Of a stretch of 64,000 nt of DNA, positions 47,922-58,014 are shown in pieces. The translations under genes and the position numbers were made by a program. The notes under the pieces are model-generated. The model worked only from the letters and a program-made list of their open reading frames with translations. It searched no databases and was not told the origin of the DNA. Each line of letters opens with the position of its first letter. The first letter of the stretch is position 1. The DNA comes from Brachypterus glaber (taxonomy: Eukaryota > Arthropoda > Insecta > Coleoptera > Kateretidae). The stretch lies in the NCBI GenBank assembly GCA_958510825.1, contig OY294046.1:12809986-12873985 (forward strand). Reading direction: 5' to 3'.

Positions 47922-48388
47922 ATGGACAGCAGTCCAATACGTTAGGCAACATAAATTTAGGTCTTCAATACCAACCCAAAAAGAAAATTCCCTAAAAATA
48001 TTATATTTAGATTTTATCACAGTGCAACAAAAAATGTGCATGATATTCAAAATTATTAAAGAATACATAAAACCGCTTATTAAACACAAAAACAAGTACA
48101 AAATCTTCACACACAACAGGGTATTATCAATGACTGTCAAATTAAGGAGAGGTCATAAGTTCCCTAGGAAACTTTAGACCTACTGTACACATAGCTGTGT
48201 TATAAAAATTAAAAAAAAAATAGTTTTTTACTTAAAAAGAAACAAATATCTTATATGTAATTTAAAATATAATCTAAAATGTAATTTTTACCTAAAATAT
48301 GCATAATTTTATTTCAAAACAATAATAATTATACTTTTATCTCTTTCTGTAGAACTTCTCTCTTTATCTAATCTAAATAGGCGGCAGT
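47922..48388 (-). repeat. Dispersed repeat E, copy c (complete)
   Basis: Uninterrupted 467-bp copy from atggacagcagtccaatacg to ctaatctaaataggcggcag. The minus frame (47880-48140, 86 residues) shares most residues with copy a, including FWVGIEDLNLCCLTYW and MYSLIILNIMHIFCCTVIKS. The last 30 bases resemble 61250-61305 upstream of the hammerhead repeat. The class is unknown. Confidence 0.75.
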
Positions 48389-50177
48389 TCATTACTACAG
48401 TCTTTAAAATAACCTCTACCATATTGGATCTGCCAATTTGGACTTTTATAATTTTAATATAATGTAGATTTAGTTTTAGTGACCCCAGTACGAATTACCG
48501 TAATTAATTAAATGTCATAATTTTAAAACCAAATTTATGTTCAGCAACCTCAAAAAAACCCAAGTTTAAAGTTTTATAAAAAAATCTACCTTTATTTTTC
48601 ATGATGTTTATTCATACAATGAACACTGTACATAACACTCACTGTCAAATTTAAAAAAAAAAAAATTATTTCCGCAAAGAATAATGGTGTTTATGGCCTT
48701 ATGAAAGTTGTATTATTTATAATTCCATACATATTATGTAATATATTATATACAGTATATTATCCTTTCCCTTAAAAGGCAAAAACTGACAGGAAAAGGT
48801 TTATCCTTCATCCATCATCATGCGTTACAACTGGTAATTAACAAAAATAAAAGCAATTTTAATTATCTTTTAAAATGGTTTATGCATTTTTTCCATTTAC
48901 AGAATTAAGCTGACATTTATATTAAATTTAAAATTAATTTGAATAATTAGTGCTTAAATCTTCATTAAAAGTTGTGAAAAAGTAATACGGTAGGTAATTT
49001 ATAATAATTACACAGGCACACGAAAAAAATTAAGTGTGCGGAGCCAAAAAATCGTCCCACCGGGTGAGTTTTATTTATGGACACCCCCAAAATTAAGAGT
49101 AATCTTCATTTGATAACAACGAAACTTGGGTGAGTTAAATAATTTAAAATTGGCTATAAAATGGCGTATTGATTTTAATCACATGAGTAAAGTCATAATC
49201 TTATGCCAAGGCGTGCCTTTAAAAGTTTAAATAGGACCTTGAGTGGTACATCATTAGAAAGGTATTTTGATTCTGGTTTCAAGAGTCTTTTGTTCTTGAC
49301 TATTTCACAAACAATATATATGCCAATCAAAATCTTGCATTTTTAGTTTCTTGACCAATCAGATAAAAATTAACCTGATAATTTTTGCACATGAGCAATT
49401 ATCACTTGGTTACTATGGAAACAAAAAACTGACAGTTACTGACATCTTAATAAATCTTATATTTTTGCAAAATGTGTTTTTAATTTGTGAAGCTTACCTT
49501 TCTTTAGTTGATTTATTTTTATTGATAAGCAATATAAATGTTTATTTTATTACCCAAACATCCTAGGTATAAACCCTAATTAATTTAAAATAATATATTA
49601 TATTTTATGCACTTTCCATCTTAAAAGCTTTAAATCACTGATATTCATAAATTTTAATTTATTTAATTGAATCTTGGTATTAAAAACAGTCCACTCAAAC
49701 TAATTTAAACACTTATTTATCAAAAATATATTTACAGTAAAGAAGTAAATAAATTACTTCTTTTAAATGACGGAAATCAAAACATCAAATGACTGCTCCG
49801 GCACCAGTACAGCGTTGCCAAACTTTATTAGAAACCGATGGCAAATTGTTTTTTTACGGGTGGAAACACCCGTTATTCTATTTGAAAACTAAACGTTTCA
49901 AACAAAAACAGCAATTATCTTTATTTAAATGCTAAAATTTATGATAAAAACTATTTTATTGGAATAATCTTAAGCATAAAATATCCCTCAAGCAAAGTTT
50001 AGACTTGGCAACATTCACGAACAAGTGAACATCGTGGTTGTAAAAAGCGCGGAAAATTTAAGAGTTTAATTTTTAATTATAGTTGTAAAGTAATATTGTT
50101 GTTTAAATAACATTAAACATGGTAAAATTATATACTTCCTTATTTTGTTTGTGAAATAGTCTTTCAAAATACCATTC
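48389..50177. other. Intergenic interval, no gene seen
   Basis: The 71-residue plus frame at 49351 has no recognisable domain. gctataaaatggcgtatt (about 49153) recalls an end of foldback H. No other structure. Confidence 0.4.
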
Positions 50178-50296
50178 GTGCATGTTGAATTATACATATT
50201 TTTTTACTGTATATAAAAAACATTTTGCTTAAGGAAATTGCCAAGCAAAATATTTTTTTAATACAGTAAAAAAATTATCGATAATTCAACATGCAC
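50178..50296. mobile_element. 119-bp hairpin element
   Basis: gtgcatgttgaattatacat and atttttttactgtat mirror atacagtaaaaaaattatcg and ataattcaacatgcac. Pairing continues into ttttgcttaagg / gccaagcaaaat. Probably a minimal MITE. Confidence 0.65.
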
Positions 50297-50597
50297 TGAA
50301 TATTACTACTGAAAATTATTAACTTTATATTTAATGAACTTTAGCTCTCTTAAGAGATAAATCAATTCTAAAAGTAATAATATTTTAAAAATTACAAAAA
50401 TGCCTATGTATAATAGCTATTATATAAAAGAAAATCATTAAGTAAATTATATAAGGTGTAACTCCAAAATAAATTCATTTCAACTACGTATTATGTGTAT
50501 TATGTATATGATGCTATATACCACAAATTATTCACAATACATTCATATAAAGTATTTATAATCAAATTTTAAGTTAAATTAAACCTAAAAACCTATA

Positions 50598-51561
50598 GGG
50601 GAGAGTGGGTATGTTTCGACCAGTGAGAGGATTCAACCATTTGATTTTATTTAAAAACTATTTAAATTTTGCGTGCTTACAGTAGTGCCAACTAATAAGT
50701 TAGTGGCTATAGGGCCTAGTTAAAGTTTGGTCAAATTCGGAAAGGTCTAAAAAAAATTACGAAAAAAACAATTTTTTGTGAAAATCAGGTAAGGTTTTGG
50801 TTCTACATTTTTTTATTGATATTTTTCTAGTGGTAAAATCTATTCAAAATAGGTTTTATATGATTAAACAAGTGTTTTATTGGCTTCATTTTCATGCACT
50901 GAACCTAACCTAATTCGTTTATTTTACCGGGTATCATCATATTATTTAAAATATGAGCATATAGGGATGATACGACCACTGGATAGAACATTCGAAAATT
51001 TAAGATAATATTAAAAATCCAATCCGTTTTTTAGTTTTCCAATATACTTTTAATATTGGTTCGTATTTTCAGATTACTTGCTACTTACTAGGTAGTTTTG
51101 TATTGTTTTTTTTTTATATTAGTTAAATCGTTTCTGGTTCCTGTTAATATTAGTCTAATATTATTTGTTCATGTTCTAGTTATTTTTAATAAAACATTAA
51201 TAATTTTTGGTTCATTTTAATGTTGGTTCTATATTTTTATAACTATATTAGAACTATATTATAAAGTTTTAATAATAAATTTTAAATATTTTAATAAAAT
51301 TTATAATTTTATTCACCCTGGTTTAACCATCCCCACCATCTGGTTGAAACCTCCTACCCTAGAGGAATGTTTCAACCAAATGTAACTATTTTTATTTTAA
51401 TTTATAAAACTAATTATTCTTTAAATTAATACAACTTGTACTATATTATTTAATAGAAAACATATTAAACCATAGATTGGTATAATAAAAATAAAATAAT
51501 TTATTAAATATTTTATAAAACGATTTAAACATTAAGAGGTCGAAACATCCCCACTCTCCCC
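50598..51561. mobile_element. 964-bp TIR element, TA target, gtttcRacc motifs
   Basis: Ends GGGGAGAGTGGGTATGTTTC and gaaacatccccactctcccc, flanked by TA on both sides. Variants of gtttcgacc/ggttgaaac occur inside near 50610, 50625, 50968, 51320, 51340, 51365 and 51540. No transposase; the interior is AT-rich. A mariner-like non-autonomous element fits best. Confidence 0.75.
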
Positions 51562-51971
51562 TACCTAATTTTGGACATTTTTTTTCATTTGGCGACATAG
51601 TGCGACTGCATTATAGTTAATACTAACTCTATAATATGGTGCAGCCAAAACTATAAAAGTTTTGTAACAGAAACTAGAAACGTAAATCAATCGATTGGTT
51701 AATCCTTTGAACTAACTGTTTATAGTATTTCTAAGTGAAATTGAGCTTAAATATTTTACAAGCGTTTAATTTGAACTCTATACTCCTAAGCTCATAAAGT
51801 TATTTCGTGTTCCAATCCCTAGTAGAGCAGTATCCTGTAGGAATATAAAGGATAAATCTACTTAATACTTAACATTGTTTACGCTATATATTAGACTATA
51901 AATTGTGTTTGTAATTTATTCAACATAAATGATATGTGTAAGAAAACAAATTATTTGTACATATATGTATA

Positions 51972-52015
51972 CAGTGCGATCTAAAAGTCACTTCCCTCTT
52001 AACTTTCGAACGAGT
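51972..52015 (+). mobile_element. Terminal fragment of the 8423-type element
   Basis: cagtgcgatctaaaagtcac followed by ttaactttcgaacgag matches the left end of the element at 8423 and then breaks into a ttattattatt tract where a LINE tail begins. Confidence 0.65.
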
Positions 52016-52016
52016 T

Positions 52017-52387
52017 TATTATTATTACTATAATTTTTTTATGCTAAGCATATACCAGGCAGGCCTGTATTTCCGTGCCTCCGACCACGGCAAGGCGAGC
52101 TGGCAATTGACCAGTAATCACTCCCTACACCGTGAGGTAAGTGGTTACTGGGTCCGATTATTGTGTGTCCTGAGCAGATTCAATGACTTAAGATTAACGG
52201 CCTTCTGCATATTTGCAGCTGGTACTCTACTCCTTTGGAGCACACCGGAATAATCTTTAATGCAGAGAGAAACGTCTGCCTCATGCCACCAAGAGAACCA
52301 ATAATGAGAACCATCAATTTGATAGAATACTCTGGATAGAGCCTTTTGAGTTTGTAAAGAAGATCATGATACTTGATCTGTTTTTAC
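52017..52387 (-). pseudogene. Dong/R4-like LINE 3' end, copy 2 (frameshifted)
   Basis: Read on the minus strand, KYHDLLYKLKRLYPEYSIKL and VLIIGSLGG align with the endonuclease part of copy 1. After IIPVC the frame shifts, and MQKAVNLKSLNLLRTH follows in another frame, ending at a stop at 52145-52147. The 3' UTR (gcacggaaatacaggcctgc) runs to a short (ATA)n tail at about 52017-52030. The fragment starts exactly at the (AAT)n tail of copy 1. Confidence 0.75.
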
Positions 52388-52418
<31 letters not shown>

Positions 52419-52421
52419 TTA
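52388..52421. repeat. (ATT)n tract, tail of LINE copy 1
   Basis: About eleven att units. On the minus strand this is the (AAT)n 3' tail of the LINE at 52422-53257. Confidence 0.9.
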
Positions 52422-53257
52422 AATAAAACCAGTCAGGCCACCTCGCGTTCCGACACCTACGAGGCGACGAGCTGGGAAAGACCAATAGCTGCTCTCCACG
52501 TCCATGGAGTAAGCCGCTATTGGGATCGATTTCCATGTGCTCTGAGCAGATTTAGGGACCCAAGGATAACTGCTTTCTGCATGCGACCGGCTAAAAATTC
52601 AGCCGAATCGCGACATGCCGGTATGGTCTTCAAGGCAGAGAGCAAGCTAGCGTTTGTACCACCGAGGGATCCAATAATTAACACCACCAGTTTTATAGAG
52701 TGGCCTGGATACAGTCTGTTGAGCTGAAATAATAGATCCTGATATTTTGTCCGTTTGTTCTCCTCCTTCAAAACAATGTTCTTCTCGGCTGGAGCCGAAA
52801 ATTCGATAACGAACATTGATTTGGATTTATGATCGAGGAGAACAAGATCTGGCTTATTGGCACGTATTTGCCTTAGGGTGGGGAATGGATAGTTCCAATA
52901 AATGCGACAACTATCATTCTCCACCACGGACTCAATATCGGCTGGAGCATAGGGCGGCATTGGCGTTTCGTCTAACCCATACGAGTGCCTGAGAAAGAAA
53001 TACAGCACTCGTAAGGCCGCGTTATGTCTACGGATATATGCCGAGACCGCATATGTTGAACATGCAGACAACAAATGCATGATAGTCTCTGGCTCTTTCC
53101 GAAAGGCCCTGCAGTTAATATCAGGTACCTGTATACCCATAACGCGGCTTCGGTAAACCAATGTATTAAAAACGCCATCCTGACAAGCAAGACTGAATCC
53201 CTCGGTCTCCGACTTCAGCCCACTTGACCTTAGGAATGCTAAAGTCAATTTTTTGGA
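52422..53257 (-). mobile_element. Dong/R4-like LINE, 5'-truncated copy 1
   Basis: Minus-strand 3' part of a non-LTR element with a restriction-like endonuclease domain, bounded on both sides by (AAT)n tracts. The 3' UTR is about 95 bp (52422-52516). Known Dong/R4-clade elements insert into TAA microsatellites and carry this endonuclease type, which matches the context here; clade assignment remains an inference. Confidence 0.8.
52517..53257 (-). CDS. C-terminal zinc finger and restriction-like endonuclease of a LINE
   Basis: An open frame of about 245 residues, truncated at the N-terminus; no true start. Early on, FSLACQDGVFNTLVYRSRVM is followed by a CRAF-x5-ETIMHLLSAC segment that should be a C-C-H-C finger; the second Cys is Phe here. 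The RRHNAALRVLYFFL linker leads to the endonuclease-like region IRANKPDLVLLD ... MFVIEFSAPAEKNI ... KRTKYQDLLF, with the PD and E/D plus K pattern of PD-(D/E)XK nucleases (residues about 130-170). It ends RMQKAVILGSLNLLRAHG. Reverse transcriptase motifs are absent. The lost Cys and truncation make this a dead fragment. Confidence 0.8.
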   Translation of the reverse strand, partial: SKKLTLAFLRSSGLKSETEGFSLACQDGVFNTLVYRSRVMGIQVPDINCRAFRKEPETIMHLLSACSTYAVSAYIRRHNAALRVLYFFLRHSYGLDETPMPPYAPADIESVVENDSCRIYWNYPFPTLRQIRANKPDLVLLDHKSKSMFVIEFSAPAEKNIVLKEENKRTKYQDLLFQLNRLYPGHSIKLVVLIIGSLGGTNASLLSALKTIPACRDSAEFLAGRMQKAVILGSLNLLRAHGNRSQ

Positions 53258-53510
<253 letters not shown>

Positions 53511-53544
53511 CTTTCAAATACGAAAACTTAAACTACATCTATTT

Positions 53545-53775
53545 GATCATACATTTTTTTTTGTAGACATTTTTTGGGGGTTTGAGGGCTAAAAATGGGT
53601 ATTTTTGTCAAAATCAAATAATTTTTGAAAAACGATTCATTTCTAGATGCAAAGGCGTAAATTATACTTTTTAACTAATTTTAATTGATATAAATAAAAA
53701 TTTACAAAAAAAATCTTAAAAAATCAAATTTTTTAGCAAAAAAAATTAAAAATTTAAAACTTTAAAAAAATATTT

Positions 53776-53832
<57 letters not shown>

Positions 53833-53945
53833 GAATAAAGAATTTTATTAACTTTTAAATAATGTATCATATTTCCCCCTATGTCCCGTGTCCTTATTTT
53901 AAAAGCTGAAAATATAAAATCTATGTCAAAAATTTTAATCTTTTG
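53545..53945. repeat. Degenerate 8423-type palindrome plus (TA)n
   Basis: ttttttgggggtttgagggc, aatgtatcatatttcccc and ttaaaagctgaaaatat loosely match the inner arms of 8423-9132. The middle holds a (ta)n run at 53777-53831. Minus frames here are repeat translations. Confidence 0.5.
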
Positions 53946-53946
53946 T

Positions 53947-54366
53947 GTTTTAATGCCAAGTTCTTCCAAATAAACTATTCATTTGTGGTACCAAAATATT
54001 CGCAAGAAAATTCTCTTTCATTTTAACCTGATGAGCCAACTTTTTTCTATTTGAAAAAAATGACTTATGGACCAAAGTATGAACCTTTAAAAGCTCACCA
54101 AATTTAGAGTTGAAAACCAACCAACAATCAAGCGAAAAAGCTAATTTAAGGCACTCTAGATTTAAAATAAAAATTTAAATTAAAAATGACATGACCTATC
54201 AAAAATTGACAAGTTGCAAATGTTTGTTCTCAAAATTGATTTTTAAATCGAAATAAGTAAAAATATACAGGGTGTTCAATTTAAAAATCGAAAGTGAGAT
54301 TCATTTCAGGTGAAACTGGAATTGTCAAAAAATGTTTAACCATGATAAAAAATCCTAAATTATACA
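53947..54366. mobile_element. Foldback family H, partial copy 2
   Basis: From taatgccaagttcttccaaa to aatatacagggtgttcaatt and tcatttcaggtgaaactgga it follows 42965-43400 of the complete copy, including aattgacaagttgc and tgtttgttctcaaaattgat. The left arm is missing. Confidence 0.7.
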
Positions 54367-56403
54367 TAATATAGCTTCTGCAAATTTTAAGATACTACCT
54401 AAAAAAGTAAAAAAGTTAAGGGGGGTGAACCACCTTTCTCAAACACCCGGTATACCTAAAAATCTAACTATTTTGCGCATTTACACTCCTTTGTAATCTT
54501 GTTTTTTTTTCCGTCGGACTTCCATTACATTTAGAGTAGGCATTTTCATAAATCAATATCAATTAGGTTGCTATTTTCACCAAAATCACATGCGACAAGC
54601 TCACACATCGTTGGACGGGCATTATTGAAATTGCTATCATTCTAATACCGGTATTATCCCTTCAAAATGCAACTATACAACATCTACAATTACAGGATGT
54701 CCAGTAAATGATGTCATTAATTTTAAGGGGTGATTCTACAAAGGAAAATATAAAAAAAAGTTCTATTGAAGCTGGGAAGCGTAAAAACAATATTTTTCGC
54801 TCTTGTACCAAAAACTACTATTTTTCTAAAAAATATATTTCGTTTAATTCACTTAAACGTTTCCTATCCAAACCCAATGAAACATTTATCATTTAAAGTC
54901 AGCAAAGAGCCTGATTAAAGTAAATAAACTTTTAATGCCCTTTAATGGTATAGCATAAAAATAATCATCGGATGTACTAGCATAAAAGTAGGCCACGATT
55001 TTATCTTTTATCTGAAGGATGTGCACAAAACGTAATAGGCAATTGGTCAGTTTATGTCACTGGATGTTGTTAAACAAAAAATAAGTAGTCCATAGCACTA
55101 ATAGAGGCTTTTGTTAATTTTTGTTAAACCTAGGTTTATACAACCAAGTGTAATTCTGACATTAAAAAACTGTTATTTCAAACATATTGCTCAGGGATCT
55201 ACATGTCCGAACTTTGTTGTAATTATACATTTGGAAGGTGGAATAAGCTACGCAAATGCTATAATAATAAACTTAGACTCTTAAATAACATACTGAGATT
55301 TTCTAGTGTTGGTGTAATATTTGCTACAGCCCGTGTTAATGACTTTTAAGCTGTTTGTAGATTTTGGGCTTTTGGGTTCCGCGATCGTATGCATAAATCC
55401 TCAAACTTCTTTATTGTGGCTCTGCTTAGGAGTGACATTCTATGGCGTTCCAGTCTATGGCAAACCTGGAGTAGAGTTTTAATGGGCGGACGGTAGCACT
55501 TTGAACTTTTGAATACTGGCTTATTATTAATTTGCAAGTAGATATTTTGAACAGGTTGGGGAAGTTTTTAATAATGGACTCGCCCGGGAAAGGGTCCCAT
55601 TGCGAAAATATTTAAAAATTATTATTAACTTCCAAACGAATTGACCTAGGCTAGAAACTTTATTTGGCACACCTCTAGGTATTATGCAAAGTCATTTTCA
55701 TACTAACTTTAGTTATTAAGAATTTTGGAAAATTCAAAAGTATCATACGATACTTTTCCAGTGCGTAAACGCACTGTGGATAGTATTATAATGCAAATAT
55801 GTTTCATTAAAGTTGAAGAAGTTTTATATAACTTTATACTTCATAATAAAATAATCATACTTGTGATTATGGACAATAAACTTTAGTGTTTCAACATTTT
55901 GACTCTAAGCCTTCAATATACTGTAAACTCGATCGAGGTAGTAAAATAATATTTTATTCTCTGGGGTAAAATAATTTACTTCTTCCAACATTTTTGTAAC
56001 CTATTTCTCCTCCCAGTCGCAGAAAAAAGAAATTACTGTTTTACGTGAAAGGAAAATTGCTACGTAGAATTGTGATTTTAAAAAATACTTAACTAAGAAC
56101 GGAATATACAAGTAATAAATTTAAATTATATAAACTGAAAATGATACAGCTCCACCGCACTTACTTCCACTCAAAAATAATATTTCTTCTTTTTAACATT
56201 TCCCTAACGATTTTTACTTATTTCTAACAATATTCTAAGAGTTTTAACCATAGTTATGGCTATTAAATAAGTTTTCCTTCTATCGTTTCATATTTTAATG
56301 TAAAATAGACAAAAATAAGGGCAAATAAATATATTTATATCTAATAAAACAAAACAAACAATATTTTTTAAAAAATTTCCTATTTTCTTCAAATTTTTAG
56401 CGT
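54367..56403. other. Intergenic interval, no gene seen
   Basis: It contains element-end words (aacacccggtata at 54461; acaggatgtccagtaaatg at 54692) and a 63-residue minus frame at 55346-55537 (CYRPPIKTLLQVCHRLERHR) with more balanced composition than its neighbours. I recognise no domain in it and cannot call it a gene. Confidence 0.4.
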
Positions 56404-56498
56404 AAGGAAAAGACGTCTAATTTCGGATAGTTTCCTAATTTTGGATAGTAGTGTATTTAAGATACTATCTGCAAAGGTAAACAGAAACATACTTTTAT

Positions 56499-56743
56499 TA
56501 AATTTGGTTTAGTGACCTTTAAACTATATTAAGTTTTAGTTTGGTGGGTATAGGTCTTTTTTTTTTTAAGAAAAACTACTTTTTAAACTTGCCGACGTTT
56601 CGTAAAATATATTTACTTTCTCAGGGTTTGTTAATAGAGTTTTTCTTTGTTAAATATATACATAATAAATAAATAAAAATTAAAACAGAAATCACAGATA
56701 TACATTTTAACACAAGGCATAAATATAGTGAGAAACGAACTGC
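56499..56743 (-). mobile_element. Penelope-type terminal fragment with hammerhead motif
   Basis: A 245-bp insertion flanked by ACTTTTAT (56491-56498 and 56744-56751); copy 1 of the host element shows the empty site. Minus-strand core described in the next entry. The gccgacgtttcg word is characteristic of Penelope-like element terminal regions as I know them. No reverse transcriptase or GIY-YIG coding part is present, so it is either a solo terminal repeat or a severely truncated copy. Confidence 0.6.
56583..56634 (-). ncRNA. Hammerhead ribozyme, one core change
   Basis: On the minus strand: stem I ttaac-aaa-cc / gg-caa-gtttaa with an internal loop, core CTGAGAA (consensus CTGANGA, so one G is A), stem II gtaaa-tata-ttttac, GAAAC, GTC. 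The acgt between GAAA and the cleavage C is self-complementary, as in hammerheads thought to act as dimers. The changed core G is predicted to impair cleavage. Confidence 0.6.
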
Positions 56744-57375
56744 ACTTTTATGTTAAGCCAAAAGTAAAACTAAATTCGTCCTGTACATCATAGTTAACGG
56801 TAGGGCTTCTCCCCGTTAAATGGCAGCACAAATCGTTTAAATTGCAAATTGCAGTTTTGTGCTCAGTTGCATTAGCATGCTTGTTTATTTTATAAATAAT
56901 CATTATAAAAGTTTGTGTTTTTGTCTTGGGTAAGTTAAAATATTGGTTAAGTTTATCCACTAGTCAAAATTAAGCAATTTGAAAGCATAAACATTTTAAA
57001 AATTTCTAATCTAAAAAGCAGAAAGTTTCCAATTTCGTATATCTGAAAGCTAATTGTTATTCAGGATAACCAACCGTAAATTATTATCATTATTATTATT
57101 ATAATGAAACAACAAACTAAGATACACAATTATAAAAAAGAGAAAACTACTTAAGATACTAAGATTTTCGAAATTGAGAATCTAAAATTATGGGTCCTAT
57201 AGTATTTCGTAAAAAATTGCTTAATGATTAAATTAGTTCTTAATTGTAAAGGAATAACAAGAAACAAAAGCAATGGGATCCATCGTGAAAAAAAATTAAG
57301 TTTTTTTAAGCTTGTTATTTGGAAAAAATAAACTGTAATAAATTGTTTTCAAAATAAATCATGGTCCGTTATAAT

Positions 57376-57575
57376 AATTTATTATTCCATCAATCAATTT
57401 TCTAATCATCGTACAGAATGATATTGGTAGACTACAGTTTCGGGCCCTTTTCAGTACCAAGAGTAAACTCTGCACATTTTTAGGCTTTATTCGCAAAAGA
57501 AATATAGTCATCAGATTGATGTAGATTGTGCTCCATATATTGCTAGATGTAGACAACTACTTATACCTCTCCTAG
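57376..57575 (-). mobile_element. Hammerhead-bearing repeat J, copy 2
   Basis: The minus strand reads gtagttgtctacatctagca, cttttgcgaataaagcct, hammerhead (57424-57460), then taccaatatcattctgtacg and the attgatggaataataaatt tail. It has the same order as copy 1 but lacks the inverted left end. Inserted in TIR element B copy 2. Confidence 0.7.
57424..57460 (-). ncRNA. Hammerhead ribozyme, degenerate (repeat J copy 2)
   Basis: Minus strand: stem I TTGGTA / TACCAA is perfect here; core CTGAAAA (one G changed); stem II reduced to GGGCCC without a loop; GAAA present; stem III act-gt-agt; cleavage-site C retained. Features lost in copy 1 are kept here and vice versa, so the ancestor was very probably a proper hammerhead. 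Confidence 0.6.
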
Positions 57576-57703
57576 TCTGAAAACTTTGAATGGAAGCAAG
57601 TTGAAGACTTGTGTATCTCAAGTACATAGTACCACTAATGTGTGGTTAGACATAGAATAAGTAAGAACAGAATTTTTTAATTTTAGACAAAATTATAAAA
57701 ATA

Positions 57704-57785
57704 TTAATTTATTATTCCATCAATCTTTTCTAATCATCGTACAGAGTGATATTGGTAGACTGACAGTTTTTTGCTGTACCAAGAA
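57704..57785 (-). mobile_element. Repeat J, copy 3 (3' end only)
   Basis: The minus strand holds cttggtac, a collapsed core (agcaaaaa), actgtcagt, ctaccaatatcactctgtac and the gatggaataataaatt tail. The ribozyme core is deleted, but stem III and stem I sequence (57752-57782) survive. Confidence 0.6.
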
Positions 57786-57798
57786 TTATAATAAGTTG

Positions 57799-57907
<109 letters not shown>

Positions 57908-58014
57908 GTAAAAAGCTTACTTTTACAATAAATATGCATAAATATATAAAAAAATAATACCGACTTAATAGTAATATTGAATACATTGTAAATGATATCC
58001 GAAATTAGGCGACT

